From Pseudoduganella violaceinigra DSM 15887 (lineage in GTDB: Bacteria; Pseudomonadota; Gammaproteobacteria; Burkholderiales; Burkholderiaceae_D), in contig NZ_AUDI01000021.1 of assembly GCF_000425385.1 (NCBI RefSeq), positions 30,289-94,288 on the forward strand: a stretch of DNA of 64,000 nucleotides, given 5' to 3'. Of this stretch, positions 26,282 to 36,705 are shown piece after piece. How positions within the stretch are numbered: position 1 is the first letter of the stretch; each line of letters starts with the position of its first letter. The translations under genes were made by a program, and so were the position numbers. Below the pieces are notes generated by a model that worked only from the letters and a program-made list of their open reading frames with translations, did not search any database and was not told where the DNA came from.

Positions 26282-29200
26282 AGGGTTTCAATCTCTCGCG
26301 CTGGGCACTCGAGCACATTCCGCTCACGCGCTACCTGATCGCGGTGCTGCTGCTCGGCGGCATGCTGGCGTACAAGAACCTGGGACAGGACGAAGACCCG
26401 CCGTTTACCTTCCGCGCCATGGTGGTCCAGGCTTTCTGGCCGGGCGCCACGTCGCTGCAGATGGCGGAGCAGGTGACCGACAAGCTTGAGAAAAAGCTGC
26501 AGGAAACCCCTTACGTCCACGAAATCACCAGCTATTCCAAGCCTGGCCAGACCGTCATCATCGTCAACCTGCGCGAATCGGCGCCGCCGAAAGAAGTGGC
26601 GCAGGCCTGGTACCAGGTGCGCAAGAAGATCGGCGATATCCGCTCCACGCTGCCGCCTGGCGTGCAGGGCCCGGTCTTCAACGATGAATTCGGCGACACC
26701 TACGGCTCGATTTTCGCGCTGTCCGGTGATGGTTTCACCTATGCGGAGCTGAAGGACTACGCCGACCTGGTGCGCCAGGAGCTATTGGGCGTTAAAAAGG
26801 TCTCCAAGGTTGAACTGTTCGGCGTGCAGGACGAGAAGATCAATATCGAGTTCTCGCACAAGAAATTCGCCCAACTGGGCCTGACGATCGAGCAGATCGC
26901 CAACCAGATCGCCACCCAGAACGTGGTGGAGGCCACCGGCGTGGTCGTGACGCCGACCGATAACCTGCAGGTACGCGTCTCCGGTGCACTGCGCACCGTG
27001 AAGGACCTGGCGGAGCTTGAGCTGCGCGCCAACAACACCACCTTCCGCCTGGGCGACTTCGCGACCATCAAGCGCGAATACCAGGACCCGCCGCGCGACA
27101 AGATGCGCTTCAATGGCAAGGAAGTGATCGGCCTGGGCGTGTCGATGGAAAAGGGCGGCAACATCATCCTGATGGGCAAGGAGCTGGAGAAAACCGTCGA
27201 TGCGATGAAGTCCAAGCTGCCGGTCGGCGTGGAGCTGGAGCGCGTGTCGAACCAGCCTGCCGCCGTTACCGCCTCCGTTGGCGAGTTCGTGCACACGCTG
27301 ATCGAAGCGGTGCTGATCGTGCTGGCGGTGAGCTTTGTCGCCCTTGGTCTGCATACCAAGCCGAAGCTGCGCCTGGACGCCCGTCCCGGCCTGGTGGTGG
27401 CGCTTACCATTCCGCTGGTGCTGGCGGTGACTTTCCTGCTGATGCGCATCCTGGACATCGACCTGCACAAGATTTCGCTTGGCGCCCTGATTATCGCGCT
27501 TGGCCTGCTGGTGGACGATGCCATCATCGCGGTCGAAATGATGGTGCGCAAAATGGAAGAGGGCCATTCGCGCCTGGAGGCGGCGACCTTCGCCTATACC
27601 TCGACCGCGATGCCGATGCTGACCGGCACCCTGATCACCGTGGCGGGCTTCCTGCCGATCGGCCTGGCCGCTTCGGCTGCCGGCGAATACACCTTCTCGC
27701 TGTTCTCGGTGAACGCGATTGCACTGGTGACGTCGTGGATCGTGGCGGTGGTGTTCACGCCGTACATCGGCTACATCCTGTTGCAGGTCAAGCCGCATTC
27801 GGAAGGCGGCGGCCACCATGAACTATTCGATACGCCGGGCTACCGCAAATTCCGCGCGGCCGTGAACTGGTGTGTGGAATACCGCAAGACGACCATCGTG
27901 GCGACCCTGGTGGTGTTCTTCCTCGGCGTGTACGGCTTCAAATTCATCGAAAAGCAGTTCTTCCCGGATTCAAGCCGCCCTGAACTGATGGTGGAAATGT
28001 GGTCGCCGGAAGGCACGGCCTTTGCCCAGACCGAGCGCCAGGCCAAGAAGTTCGAGGAATTCATCCGCAAGGAAGCCGGCGTAGCCAGCGTGACGACCTA
28101 TGTCGGCACCGGCAGCCCGCGCTACTACCTGCCGCTCAACCAGATCTTCCCGCAGACGAACGTGTCGCAGACCGTGGTGCTGGCCAAGGACCTGAAGTCG
28201 CGTGAAGAACTGCGCAAGAAGATCAGCGGCATCTTCAAGACCGATTTCCCGGAAGTGCGCGGCCGCGTGCAGTTGCTGCCGAACGGCCCTCCGGTACCGT
28301 ATCCGGTGCAGTTCCGCGTGACCGGCACGGAAGTGGAGCGCGTGCGCGCCATCGCCGACCAGGTGAAGGACATCGTGCGCAGCAACCCGAATGCGGTGGG
28401 CGTGAACGACAACTGGAACGAATCGATCAAGGTGCTGCGCCTTGACCTGGACCAGGACAAGATGCGTGCACTGGGCGTGACCTCGCAAACCGTGATGCGG
28501 GCGGCGAACACCATCCTGTCCGGTACCCCGATCGGCCAGTTCCGCGAAGGGATCCGCCTGATCGATATCCAGGTGCGCCAGCCGCTGGACGAGCGCAACA
28601 CGATTTCAGTCCTGAACGATACCTATATCCCGACCAATAGCGGCCGTTCGGTGCCGATCTCGCAGCTGGCGCGCGTGCACTTCGTGTGGGAGCCGGGCGT
28701 CGTCTGGCGCGAGGGCAGGGAATGGGCCATCACTGTGCAGTCGGACGTGGTGGAAGGCGTGCAGGGGCCGACCGTGTCGGACCAGATTAATCCGAAGCTG
28801 GACGAGCTGCGCGCCAAGCTGCCGCCGGGCTATGAAATCCGCGTGAAGGGTGCGGCGTCCGACAGCAGCGCGGCGGAGGAATCGATTTCCGCCAATCTGC
28901 CGTTGGCCGTGTTCATCATCTTTACCTTGCTGATGCTGCAGCTGCACAGCTTCTCGCGGGCCTTGCTGGTGTTCCTGACCGGGCCGCTGGGCGTGGCGGG
29001 CGCGGCAATGGCACTGCTGATCATGGGGCGTCCGCTGGGATTCGTGGCGAACCTGGGGATTATCGCGCTGTTCGGCATGATCATCCGAAATTCGGTGATC
29101 CTGGTCGACCAGATCGAGCAGGATATCAATGCCGGCGTGCCGGCCTGGGATGCGATCGTGGAGTCGGCTGTGCGCCGCTGCCGTCCGATCATCCTGACCG

Positions 29201-29364
29201 CCGCCGCCGCTGCACTGGCGATGATTCCGCTGTCGCGCTCCGTGTTCTGGGGGCCGATGGCGGTGGCGATCATGGGCGGGCTGATCCTGGCGACTGCACT
29301 GACGCTGTTGTTCCTGCCGGCGCTGTACGCGGCGTGGTTCCGTGTCCGAAAACCAAGCCGATAG
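26278..29364 (+). CDS. RND multidrug/solute efflux pump (HAE1-like)
   Basis: A 1028-residue inner-membrane proton-driven exporter of the AcrB/HAE1 superfamily with the usual 12 TM segments and two large periplasmic loops (about 40-330 and 565-865). TM4 contains the proton-relay pair in LGLLVDDAIIAVE. The N-terminus is unusual for HAE1 in reading FNLSRWALEH, a form seen in a subgroup with single adaptor partners. No outer-membrane factor (TolC-like) is encoded here. The substrate cannot be told from sequence. It ends just before a strong stem-loop (29376-29402). Confidence 0.93.
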   Translation: MKGFNLSRWALEHIPLTRYLIAVLLLGGMLAYKNLGQDEDPPFTFRAMVVQAFWPGATSLQMAEQVTDKLEKKLQETPYVHEITSYSKPGQTVIIVNLRESAPPKEVAQAWYQVRKKIGDIRSTLPPGVQGPVFNDEFGDTYGSIFALSGDGFTYAELKDYADLVRQELLGVKKVSKVELFGVQDEKINIEFSHKKFAQLGLTIEQIANQIATQNVVEATGVVVTPTDNLQVRVSGALRTVKDLAELELRANNTTFRLGDFATIKREYQDPPRDKMRFNGKEVIGLGVSMEKGGNIILMGKELEKTVDAMKSKLPVGVELERVSNQPAAVTASVGEFVHTLIEAVLIVLAVSFVALGLHTKPKLRLDARPGLVVALTIPLVLAVTFLLMRILDIDLHKISLGALIIALGLLVDDAIIAVEMMVRKMEEGHSRLEAATFAYTSTAMPMLTGTLITVAGFLPIGLAASAAGEYTFSLFSVNAIALVTSWIVAVVFTPYIGYILLQVKPHSEGGGHHELFDTPGYRKFRAAVNWCVEYRKTTIVATLVVFFLGVYGFKFIEKQFFPDSSRPELMVEMWSPEGTAFAQTERQAKKFEEFIRKEAGVASVTTYVGTGSPRYYLPLNQIFPQTNVSQTVVLAKDLKSREELRKKISGIFKTDFPEVRGRVQLLPNGPPVPYPVQFRVTGTEVERVRAIADQVKDIVRSNPNAVGVNDNWNESIKVLRLDLDQDKMRALGVTSQTVMRAANTILSGTPIGQFREGIRLIDIQVRQPLDERNTISVLNDTYIPTNSGRSVPISQLARVHFVWEPGVVWREGREWAITVQSDVVEGVQGPTVSDQINPKLDELRAKLPPGYEIRVKGAASDSSAAEESISANLPLAVFIIFTLLMLQLHSFSRALLVFLTGPLGVAGAAMALLIMGRPLGFVANLGIIALFGMIIRNSVILVDQIEQDINAGVPAWDAIVESAVRRCRPIILTAAAAALAMIPLSRSVFWGPMAVAIMGGLILATALTLLFLPALYAAWFRVRKPSR

Positions 29365-29375
29365 GCCGGTAAACT

Positions 29376-29402
29376 GCTGCTTGGCCTACCTGGCCAAGCA
29401 GC
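29376..29402 (+). terminator. Strong stem-loop after the RND operon
   Basis: A perfect 11-bp stem, GCTGCTTGGCC against GGCCAAGCAGC, with a 5-base loop, 12 bases after the pump stop. Only TT follows, so termination may be weak or aided. Confidence 0.55.
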
Positions 29403-29576
29403 TTCACGGGGCCGCGCTTGGCGCTGAATTGCCGGTTTTGCCTAAATGTTGCGCATAACGCAAAAAAACCACTTCCGCACTCCAGAAACACCGTATAGAA
29501 TGCCGGGTTGAAGTTGAAAGCCCCGGGCGACCCGTTTTCACTGTAAGGTCGCCCTTTGCTTTTGTGCAAATATGCC

Positions 29577-29663
29577 GCGAGGATGGCGAAATTGGTAGAC
29601 GCACCAGGTTTAGGTCCTGACGCCAGCAATGGTGTGGGGGTTCGAGTCCCCCTCCTCGCACCA
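29577..29663 (+). tRNA. tRNA-Leu (UAG)
   Basis: Cloverleaf of 87 bases. Acceptor stem GCGAGGA pairs with TCCTCGC, followed by an encoded ACCA end. Anticodon TAG at 29611-29613 in the loop TTTAGGT. The T arm is GGGGGTTCGAGTCCCCC, and a long class II variable arm is present. Confidence 0.97.
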
Positions 29664-29697
29664 TAAGTACACTTATTTTTATTGGACGATTTTTACA

Positions 29698-31035
29698 ATG
29701 GCCACTGCAGTTGAAACCCTGGGCAAACTCGAACGCCGCATGACGATTTCCTTCCCACTGTCGGACGTGCGTTCCGAAGTGGAAAAGCGCCTGAAAGTTC
29801 AGGCTCGCTCCGCACGTGCTCCTGGCTTCCGTCCAGGCAAAGTGCCAATGAAGATGGTTGCAGCACAATACGGCTACCAGATCGAAACTGAAGTGCTGAA
29901 CGACAAAGTCGGCCGCGCTTTCAACGATGCTGCCAATGAAAACCAGCTGCGCGTCGCCGGCTTCCCACGCATCGAACCAAAGAACGACGCGCCAGAAGGC
30001 CAGCTGTCCTTCGACGCGACCTTTGAAGTTTATCCAGAAGTCGCCGTCGGCGACCTGACCAATGTTGAAGTCGAAACCGTCAAGTCCACCGTGACCGACG
30101 CTGAAATCGACAAGACCATCGACATCCTGCGCAAGCAGCGCGTGCACTTCCACGTGAAGGGCGAGAAGGGCGAACACGGCGACGGCGGCGAAGCTATCGC
30201 TGCCAACGGCGACCGCGTGACCGTGGACTTCGTCGGCTCCATCGATGGCGTTGAATTCCCAGGCGGCAAAGCCGAAGGCTACCCGTTCGTGCTGGGCGAA
30301 GGCCGCATGCTGCCGGAATTCGAAGCTGCCACCGTCGGCCTGAAAGTGGGCGAATCCAAGACCTTCCCGCTGTCCTTCCCTGAGGACTACCATGGCAAGG
30401 ACGTCGCTGGCAAGACCGCTTCGTTCACCATCACCCTGCAGAACCTGGAATGGGCGCACCTGCCGGAAGTCGACGCTGAATTCGCCAAGTCCCTGGGCGT
30501 GGCTGACGGCGACCTGGCCAAAATGCGCGAAGACATCAAGGTCAACCTGGAGCGCGAAGTCGCTGGCCGCGTCAAGGCACGCAACAAAGAAGCCGTGATG
30601 GACACCCTGGTGAAAACCGCCGAACTGGACGTGCCACAGTCGCTGATCGCACAAGACACCGAGCGTCTGGCCGAAATGACCCGCCAGGACATGGCGCAGC
30701 GCGGCATGAACGTAAAAGATGTACCATTCCCTCCAGAGCTGTTCAAGGATAAAGCCGAGCGTCGCGTACGCCTGGGCCTGATCCTGTCCAAGCTGGTGGC
30801 TGACCAGAACCTGCAGGCAACCCCTGAGCAGGTGAAGGCGCAGATCGAAGACTTCGCACAAAGCTACGAAGACCCGCGCGAAGTGCTGAAGTACTACTAC
30901 TCCGACCGCCGCCGCCTGGCCGAAGTGGAAGCACTTGTATTGGAAGAAAACGTCGTTACTTACGTCCTGGGCCTGTGCAAGAACGTCTCGAAAGAAATTC
31001 CTTTCGACGAACTCATGGGAAGCGTACAAGCTTAA
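29698..31035 (+). CDS. tig: Trigger factor
   Basis: A 445-residue ribosome-bound chaperone and prolyl isomerase. The start is the ATG at 29698, not the upstream in-frame codon that would overlap the tRNA. Domains: ribosome-binding domain about 1-115 with the signature PGFRPGKVP near 40, FKBP-type PPIase domain about 150-245 ([14 protein letters not shown]), and the helical chaperone C-terminus. First gene of the conserved tig-clpP-clpX-lon cluster and 35 bases after tRNA-Leu. An intrinsic terminator sits between it and clpP. Confidence 0.98.
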   Translation: MATAVETLGKLERRMTISFPLSDVRSEVEKRLKVQARSARAPGFRPGKVPMKMVAAQYGYQIETEVLNDKVGRAFNDAANENQLRVAGFPRIEPKNDAPEGQLSFDATFEVYPEVAVGDLTNVEVETVKSTVTDAEIDKTIDILRKQRVHFHVKGEKGEHGDGGEAIAANGDRVTVDFVGSIDGVEFPGGKAEGYPFVLGEGRMLPEFEAATVGLKVGESKTFPLSFPEDYHGKDVAGKTASFTITLQNLEWAHLPEVDAEFAKSLGVADGDLAKMREDIKVNLEREVAGRVKARNKEAVMDTLVKTAELDVPQSLIAQDTERLAEMTRQDMAQRGMNVKDVPFPPELFKDKAERRVRLGLILSKLVADQNLQATPEQVKAQIEDFAQSYEDPREVLKYYYSDRRRLAEVEALVLEENVVTYVLGLCKNVSKEIPFDELMGSVQA

Positions 31036-31052
31036 TAGCTTGACATTATTCG

Positions 31053-31078
31053 ACGCCGGCCCCGAGCCGGCGTTGTTT
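31053..31078 (+). terminator. Intrinsic terminator between tig and clpP
   Basis: ACGCCGGC, loop CCCGA, GCCGGCGT, then TGTTTT. It lies 18 bases after the tig stop and just before the clpP ribosome binding site, so it may attenuate read-through into clpP. Confidence 0.75.
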
Positions 31079-31093
31079 TCACAAGGAATTGGA

Positions 31094-31711
31094 ATGAATC
31101 GTAATCCCGCACTCGATACGGAAATGCTCGGCCTGGTGCCGATGGTGATCGAACAAAGCGGCCGCGGCGAGCGCTCGTACGATATCTACTCGCGCCTGCT
31201 GAAGGAGCGCGTGATCTTCATGGTCGGCCCGGTCAATGACCAGATGGCCAACCTGATCGTAGCGCAGCTGCTGTTCCTGGAAAGCGAAAATCCGGACAAG
31301 GACATCTCGCTGTACATCAATTCCCCTGGTGGTTCCGTTTCCGCCGGCCTGGCCATCTACGACACCATGCAGTTCATCAAGCCGGATGTGTCGACCCTGT
31401 GCACCGGCATGGCCGCCTCCATGGGCGCCTTCCTGCTGGCCGCGGGCGCCAAGGGCAAGCGTTTCTCGCTGCCTAACAGCCGCATCATGATCCACCAGCC
31501 GTCCGGTGGCTCGCAAGGCATGGCCTCGGACATCGAAATCCAGGCGAAAGAGATCCTCTACCTGCGCCACCGCTTGAACAGCATCATGGCAGAACGCACC
31601 GGCCAGTCGATCGAGCAGATCGCCAAGGACACCGACCGCGATCGCTTCATGTCTTCGGATGAAGCCGCGGAATATGGACTGATCGACAAAGTCTTGACCA
31701 GCCGCGCATAA
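31094..31711 (+). CDS. clpP: ATP-dependent Clp protease proteolytic subunit
   Basis: A 205-residue serine protease forming the double-heptamer chamber used with ClpX and ClpA. The start at 31094 is backed by AAGGAATTGGAATG. Catalytic Ser109 in GMAASMGAF and His134 in [10 protein letters not shown], with the third residue Asp in the C-terminal third. The short N-terminus [20 protein letters not shown] is typical. Followed by its own terminator (31728-31758) before clpX. Confidence 0.98.
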   Translation: MNRNPALDTEMLGLVPMVIEQSGRGERSYDIYSRLLKERVIFMVGPVNDQMANLIVAQLLFLESENPDKDISLYINSPGGSVSAGLAIYDTMQFIKPDVSTLCTGMAASMGAFLLAAGAKGKRFSLPNSRIMIHQPSGGSQGMASDIEIQAKEILYLRHRLNSIMAERTGQSIEQIAKDTDRDRFMSSDEAAEYGLIDKVLTSRA

Positions 31712-31727
31712 GCGTCCTTGCAAGTCG

Positions 31728-31758
31728 ACGCCCGGACGCTACAACGTTCGGGCGTTTT
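31728..31758 (+). terminator. Intrinsic terminator after clpP
   Basis: ACGCCCGGACG pairs with CGTTCGGGCGT (one G-T wobble), followed by TTTT. Located 17 bases after the clpP stop. Confidence 0.8.
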
Positions 31759-31845
31759 GCATTTATTTCGGGTAGCATGTGGTTGTGCGCAGGATTTCTT
31801 GCTTGTGCGCACGGCAAATTTGCACCAAAACTAAAGATTAGTCCC

Positions 31846-33114
31846 ATGTCAGAGAAAAAATCCTCCAGCGGTGAAAAACTTCTTTACTGCTCGTTCTGCG
31901 GCAAAAGCCAGCACGAGGTGAAGAAGCTGATTGCCGGTCCGTCCGTGTTTATCTGCGACGAATGCATTGACTTGTGCAATGACATTATCCGCGACGAGAC
32001 GTCCAGCATCGAGTCTGTCACGGGAGCCAAGTCGGACCTGCCAACGCCGCAGGAAATCACCGACCTGCTGAACCAGTACGTGATCGGCCAGTCGACCGCC
32101 AAGCGCATCTTGTCGGTGGCTGTGTACAACCATTACAAGCGCCTGAAGCACCTGGGTAAGAAGGACGACGTCGAACTGGCCAAGTCCAACATCCTGCTGG
32201 TGGGGCCGACCGGCTCCGGTAAAACCCTGCTGGCCCAGACCCTGGCGCGCATGCTGAATGTGCCGTTCGTGATCGCCGACGCCACCACCCTGACCGAAGC
32301 CGGTTATGTGGGCGAGGACGTGGAAAACATCATCCAGAAGCTGCTGCAGAGCTGCAACTACGATGTGGAAAAGGCGCAGCGCGGCATCGTCTATATTGAC
32401 GAAATTGATAAGATTTCCCGCAAGTCCGACAACCCGTCGATCACCCGCGACGTATCGGGCGAAGGCGTGCAGCAGGCGCTGTTGAAGCTGATCGAAGGCA
32501 CCATGGCTTCCGTGCCGCCGCAGGGCGGCCGCAAGCACCCGAACCAGGACTTCGTGCAGATCGACACGACCAACATCATGTTCATCTGCGGCGGCGCCTT
32601 CGACGGCCTGGCAAAGATCATTTCCAACCGTTCCGAAAAGTCCGGCATCGGCTTCTCGGCGGAAGTGAAGAGCAAGGAACAGCGCTCGAATAGCGACCTG
32701 ATGATGGACGCCGAGCCGGAAGACTTGATCAAGTTCGGCCTGATCCCGGAACTGGTGGGTCGCTTGCCGGTGGTGGCGACCCTGGCCGAGCTGACCGAGG
32801 AAGCGCTGATCGAAATCCTGGTCGAGCCGAAGAATGCGCTGGTCAAACAGTATTCCAAGCTGCTGGAAATGGAAGGCGCCGAACTGGAAATCCGTCCTGC
32901 CGCCTTGCACGCCATCGCCCGCAAGGCGCTGGCCCGCAAGACCGGCGCCCGCGGCCTGCGTTCTATTTTGGAACACGCGTTGCTGGATATTATGTTCGAC
33001 CTGCCAAACCAGCAGAACGTCACCAAAGTCGTCATCGATGAAAATACCATCACCAGTGGCGCAAAACCCCTCCTGATTTACCAGGAATCCCCAAAGGCAG
33101 CAGGGGAAAACTAA
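31846..33114 (+). CDS. clpX: Clp protease ATP-binding subunit ClpX
   Basis: A 422-residue AAA+ unfoldase that feeds substrates to ClpP. The start is the ATG at 31846 ([11 protein letters not shown]), as in relatives. N-terminal C4 zinc-binding domain (CSFCGKSQ and CDECIDLC, about 14-45), Walker A GPTGSGKT, Walker [11 protein letters not shown], the IGFSAEV region (IGF loop that contacts ClpP) and sensor 2 in KTGARGLRS. It ends in a terminator just before the lon leader. Confidence 0.98.
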   Translation: MSEKKSSSGEKLLYCSFCGKSQHEVKKLIAGPSVFICDECIDLCNDIIRDETSSIESVTGAKSDLPTPQEITDLLNQYVIGQSTAKRILSVAVYNHYKRLKHLGKKDDVELAKSNILLVGPTGSGKTLLAQTLARMLNVPFVIADATTLTEAGYVGEDVENIIQKLLQSCNYDVEKAQRGIVYIDEIDKISRKSDNPSITRDVSGEGVQQALLKLIEGTMASVPPQGGRKHPNQDFVQIDTTNIMFICGGAFDGLAKIISNRSEKSGIGFSAEVKSKEQRSNSDLMMDAEPEDLIKFGLIPELVGRLPVVATLAELTEEALIEILVEPKNALVKQYSKLLEMEGAELEIRPAALHAIARKALARKTGARGLRSILEHALLDIMFDLPNQQNVTKVVIDENTITSGAKPLLIYQESPKAAGEN

Positions 33115-33183
33115 ATAGGGTTTTGAATCCCTGAGGCAAGGCGTTACAATCGGACTCAATAACGATAACGCCGGCTTCAGTCG

Positions 33184-33223
33184 AAAAGCCACTCGCGATG
33201 CCTTGTCGCGCGTGGCTTTTTTT
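33184..33223 (+). terminator. Intrinsic terminator after clpX
   Basis: AAAGCCAC at 33185-33192 pairs with GTGGCTTT, with an inner TCGCG/CGCG stem and a run of seven Ts. Strong hairpin between clpX and lon. Confidence 0.88.
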
Positions 33224-33292
33224 GTTCCGATTCCGTATTTTAGTTAGAATAAAACTGCATTTTCTCAAAGCAAATATAATTGCAGCATAGGG

Positions 33293-33320
33293 CTTGTGAA
33301 TTGGCCGCTGGGGCCTATAT
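33293..33320 (+). promoter_or_regulatory. Possible heat-shock (sigma-32-like) promoter of lon
   Basis: CTTGTG at 33293-33298 and GGCCTATAT ending at 33320, about 14 bases apart, partly resembling the sigma-32 pattern CTTGAA / CCCCAT. lon is a heat-shock gene in many bacteria. The match is modest; a TATAAT at 33275-33280 without a clear -35 is the alternative. Confidence 0.3.
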
Positions 33321-33350
33321 CAGAATCAAGCTTTTAAAATAAGGTACGCC

Positions 33351-35759
33351 ATGACAACTACCAAATTAACTGAGCAAACTCAACTGCCTCTGTTGCCACT
33401 GCGTGATGTTGTAGTGTTCCCGCACATGGTAATCCCGTTGTTCGTTGGCCGACCAAAGTCCATCAAGGCGCTCGAAGCTGCCATGGAGCAGGGTAAGAGC
33501 ATCATGCTGGCAGCGCAGAAAGCCGCTGCCAAGGACGAACCTTCGCCTTCGGATATCTATGAAATCGGCTGCGTGGCCAACATCCTGCAGATGTTGAAGC
33601 TGCCTGACGGCACCGTGAAGGTGCTGGTCGAAGGCGCCCAGCGTGCGCGTATCAAGAAGATCACCGACAGCCCGACCCATTTCATCGCCGACCTGATGCC
33701 GCTCGATTCCGAGCAGGGCGACGAGTCGGAAATCGAGGCGATGCGCCGCGCGATCGTGCAGCAGTTCGACCAGTACGTCAAACTGAACAAAAAGATCCCG
33801 CCTGAGATCCTGGCGTCGCTGTCGGGGATTGACGATGCCGGCCGCCTGGCCGACACCGTGGCGGCCCACCTGCCGCTCAAGCTTGAGCAAAAGCAGGTGA
33901 TCCTGGAAATCATCGAAGTTTCCAAGCGCCTGGAGCATCTGCTCGGCCAGCTGGAAGGCGAACTCGATATCCTGCAGGTGGAAAAGCGTATCCGCGGCCG
34001 CGTCAAGCGCCAGATGGAGAAATCGCAGCGCGAGTACTACCTGAACGAACAGGTCAAGGCCATCCAGAAGGAACTGGGCGAGGGCGAAGAGGGCGCCGAT
34101 ATCGACGAACTCGAGAAGAAAGTCGTCGCCGCCAAGATGCCGAAGGAGGCGCTGGAAAAGGCGCAGGCCGAGCTGAAGAAGCTGAAATTGATGTCGCCGA
34201 TGTCGGCCGAAGCGACCGTGGTGCGCAATTACATCGACACCCTGGTCTCGCTGCCATGGAAGAAGAAATCCAAGGTCAATAACGACCTGGCCAACGCCGA
34301 GAAAGTGCTCGACCACGACCACTATGGTCTGGAAAAGATCAAGGAACGCATCGTCGAATACCTGGCGGTCCAGCAGCGCGTGGACAAGCTGAAGGCGCCG
34401 ATTCTGTGCTTCGTCGGCCCTCCAGGCGTGGGTAAGACCTCGCTGGGCCAGTCGATCGCCAAAGCCACCAACCGTAAATACGTGCGCATGGCGCTGGGCG
34501 GCGTGCGCGACGAAGCCGAGATCCGCGGCCACCGCCGCACCTATATCGGTTCCATGCCGGGCAAGGTGCTGCAGTCGCTGTCGAAAGTCGGCGTGCGCAA
34601 CCCGCTGTTCCTGCTGGACGAAATCGACAAGATGGGCGCGGACTTCCGTGGCGACCCGTCGTCGGCCCTGCTGGAGGTGCTCGATCCCGAACAGAACCAC
34701 ACCTTCTCGGACCATTACATCGAAGTCGATTTCGACCTGTCCGATGTGATGTTCGTCGCCACCTCGAACTCGTACAACATCCCGCCGGCGCTGCTGGACC
34801 GGATGGAGGTGATCCGCCTGTCCGGCTATACGGAAGACGAGAAGACCAACATCTCGCTGCGCTACCTGCTGCCGAAACAGGTCAAGAACAATGGCCTGAA
34901 GGAAGAGGAAATCTCCATCAGCGAAAGCGCGGTGCGCGACATTATCCGCTACTACACCCGTGAAGCGGGCGTGCGTTCCCTGGAACGTGAAATCTCCAAG
35001 ATCTGCCGCAAGGTCGTGAAGATGCTGCTGCTGAAGAAGTCGGACAAGAAGGTCGCCGTTACGCCGAAAAACCTCGACAAGTTCCTGGGCGTGCGCCGCT
35101 ACGACTTCGGTGTGGCCGAGAAGACCAACCAGATCGGTCAGGTGGTCGGCCTGGCATGGACCGAGGTGGGCGGCGACCTACTGACCATCGAATCGGTCAG
35201 CATGCCCGGCAAGGGCAATGTCATCCGCACCGGTACGCTGGGCGATGTGATGAAGGAGTCGATCGAAGCCGCCCGCACCGTGGTGCGCAGCCGCGCCGCG
35301 CGCTTGGGCATCAAGAACGAAGCCTTTGAAAAGCAGGACATTCACATCCACGTACCGGAAGGCGCGACGCCGAAAGACGGTCCATCGGCAGGTATTGCGA
35401 TGACCACGGCGATGGTCTCGACCTTCACCGGCATCCCGGTCCGTGCCGATGTGGCGATGACCGGCGAGATCACGCTGCGCGGTGAAGTGCTGCCGATCGG
35501 CGGCTTGAAAGAGAAGCTGCTGGCAGCGCATCGCGGCGGCATCAAGACTGTGCTGATTCCTGAGCAGAATGTGAAGGATCTGGCCGAAATTCCGGACAAT
35601 GTGAAGAACAAGCTGGAAATCGTGCCGGTGCGCTGGATCGACAAGGTGCTGGAAGTCGCACTGGAACGTCAGCCGGAGCCGGTCACGGAGCCCGTCGCTG
35701 CAGTGGAAGTGCCGGCCGTAGCGGCAGCGGACGGTAGCACGGAAGTCGTCAAACACTAA
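33351..35759 (+). CDS. lon: ATP-dependent protease Lon
   Basis: An 802-residue AAA+ protease that removes damaged and regulatory proteins. N-terminal LON substrate domain (about 10-200), coiled region (about 210-300), AAA+ module with Walker [10 protein letters not shown] near 360, and the protease domain with the Ser-Lys dyad: Ser679 in [10 protein letters not shown] and Lys722 in [14 protein letters not shown], at the same numbers as E. coli Lon. ATG start after AAGG. It stands alone between two terminators and precedes hupB, as in many proteobacteria. The C-terminal 30 residues (Pro/Val/Ala-rich) are a variable tail. Confidence 0.98.
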   Translation: MTTTKLTEQTQLPLLPLRDVVVFPHMVIPLFVGRPKSIKALEAAMEQGKSIMLAAQKAAAKDEPSPSDIYEIGCVANILQMLKLPDGTVKVLVEGAQRARIKKITDSPTHFIADLMPLDSEQGDESEIEAMRRAIVQQFDQYVKLNKKIPPEILASLSGIDDAGRLADTVAAHLPLKLEQKQVILEIIEVSKRLEHLLGQLEGELDILQVEKRIRGRVKRQMEKSQREYYLNEQVKAIQKELGEGEEGADIDELEKKVVAAKMPKEALEKAQAELKKLKLMSPMSAEATVVRNYIDTLVSLPWKKKSKVNNDLANAEKVLDHDHYGLEKIKERIVEYLAVQQRVDKLKAPILCFVGPPGVGKTSLGQSIAKATNRKYVRMALGGVRDEAEIRGHRRTYIGSMPGKVLQSLSKVGVRNPLFLLDEIDKMGADFRGDPSSALLEVLDPEQNHTFSDHYIEVDFDLSDVMFVATSNSYNIPPALLDRMEVIRLSGYTEDEKTNISLRYLLPKQVKNNGLKEEEISISESAVRDIIRYYTREAGVRSLEREISKICRKVVKMLLLKKSDKKVAVTPKNLDKFLGVRRYDFGVAEKTNQIGQVVGLAWTEVGGDLLTIESVSMPGKGNVIRTGTLGDVMKESIEAARTVVRSRAARLGIKNEAFEKQDIHIHVPEGATPKDGPSAGIAMTTAMVSTFTGIPVRADVAMTGEITLRGEVLPIGGLKEKLLAAHRGGIKTVLIPEQNVKDLAEIPDNVKNKLEIVPVRWIDKVLEVALERQPEPVTEPVAAVEVPAVAAADGSTEVVKH

Positions 35760-35770
35760 ACCGGAAAGAA

Positions 35771-35797
35771 GGTGTCCGACCCTGAGGGTCAGACACC
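35771..35797. repeat. Extragenic palindrome after lon
   Basis: GGTGTC, a mismatch, GACCC, three-base loop, GGGTC, a mismatch, GACACC. No T-run. It looks like a mobile or family-specific intergenic palindrome; only one copy is seen in this window. Confidence 0.5.
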
Positions 35798-35830
35798 GGC
35801 TTACAGGTTTAAGCGGTTGAAAAGTTAAGA

Positions 35831-35858
35831 AAAGGGCGCCCTAAACGGCGCCCTTTTT
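35831..35858 (+). terminator. Intrinsic terminator of lon
   Basis: AAAGGGCGCC, loop CTAAAC, GGCGCCCTTT, then more T. Classic shape, 72 bases after the lon stop. Confidence 0.92.
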
Positions 35859-35981
35859 ACATTTGCCCTTGACACAGTGCAACCCCCACCTGTTTAATAC
35901 GGCCCTGAGATTTTTGAGCGCAACAAGATGCTGCATCAAAAAACGGTATAAACGATATAAACCTTTGTGACGGGGATTGCT

Positions 35982-36254
35982 TTGAACAAGACTGAACTGA
36001 TCGACCACATCGCGACTTCCGCTGACATCTCCAAGGCTGCCGCTGCACGCGCCCTGGACGCGATGATCGACGGTGTTACCACCACCCTGGCCAAGAACGA
36101 CAGCGTCACCCTGGTCGGCTTTGGCACCTTCTCCGTGAGCGAGCGCGCTGCCCGTACCGGCCGCAATCCGCGCACCAAAGAAGAGATCAAAATTGATGCA
36201 GCAAAAGTTCCTAAATTTAAAGCTGGTAAAGCTTTGAAAGACGCTGTACAATAA
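35982..36254 (+). CDS. hupB: DNA-binding protein HU-beta
   Basis: A 90-residue nucleoid protein that bends DNA non-specifically. I choose a TTG start at 35982, giving the standard N-terminus [11 protein letters not shown] and the family length of 90; GGGGA lies 5 bases upstream. An ATG 15 bases earlier would add five residues that HU lacks. The DNA-contact arm [20 protein letters not shown] is complete. It sits in its conserved position between lon and ppiD but here is followed by three tRNA genes. Confidence 0.96.
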   Translation: MNKTELIDHIATSADISKAAAARALDAMIDGVTTTLAKNDSVTLVGFGTFSVSERAARTGRNPRTKEEIKIDAAKVPKFKAGKALKDAVQ

Positions 36255-36262
36255 TGGCCTTC

Positions 36263-36282
36263 GGTAAGCAGTGATGCTTACC
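36263..36282 (+). terminator. Stem-loop between hupB and tRNA-Val
   Basis: GGTAAGCA, loop GTGA, TGCTTACC: a perfect 8-bp stem 8 bases after hupB. No T-run follows closely, so partial terminator or processing hairpin. Confidence 0.5.
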
Positions 36283-36295
36283 GGGTAGTTTAAGC

Positions 36296-36371
36296 GGGCG
36301 TTTAGCTCAGTTGGTAGAGCGGATCCCTTACAAGGATTAGGTCGGGAGTTCGAGCCTCTCAACGCCCACCA
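36296..36371 (+). tRNA. tRNA-Val (UAC)
   Basis: 76 bases; acceptor GGGCGTT pairs with AACGCCC and the ACCA end is encoded. The anticodon loop CTTACAA gives anticodon TAC. Confidence 0.97.
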
Positions 36372-36406
36372 CTTAAACAAAATGTAGTACCTGTGTTGTG
36401 AATGCT

Positions 36407-36483
36407 GGAGCGGTAGTTCAGTTGGTTAGAATACCGGCCTGTCACGCCGGGGGTCGCGGGTTCGAGCCCCGTCCGCTCCGCCA
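36407..36483 (+). tRNA. tRNA-Asp (GUC), copy 1
   Basis: 77 bases; acceptor GGAGCGG pairs with CCGCTCC, then GCCA. The anticodon loop CTGTCAC gives GTC. Identical to the copy 21 bases downstream. Confidence 0.97.
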
Positions 36484-36504
36484 GCAAACGCACACACACT
36501 ACCT

Positions 36505-36581
36505 GGAGCGGTAGTTCAGTTGGTTAGAATACCGGCCTGTCACGCCGGGGGTCGCGGGTTCGAGCCCCGTCCGCTCCGCCA
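36505..36581 (+). tRNA. tRNA-Asp (GUC), copy 2
   Basis: Base-for-base identical to copy 1 over 77 bases, separated by a 21-base spacer. The pair is a tandem duplication in a Val-Asp-Asp tRNA unit. Confidence 0.97.
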
Positions 36582-36591
36582 GAATCCCGAG

Positions 36592-36628
36592 AAAGCCCCA
36601 CATGTCCCAAAAGACTGTGGGGCTTTTT
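36592..36628 (+). terminator. Intrinsic terminator of the tRNA unit
   Basis: AGCCCCACA and TGTGGGGCT form a 9-bp stem followed by TTTT, 11 bases after the second tRNA-Asp. Confidence 0.9.
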
Positions 36629-36705
36629 CATTTGCTATGTGAGCAACTGCCCTGTAAAATCGCGCGAGCAGTTTTAAAGCATCCACTCTAGGAAAACACG
36701 CTGAC

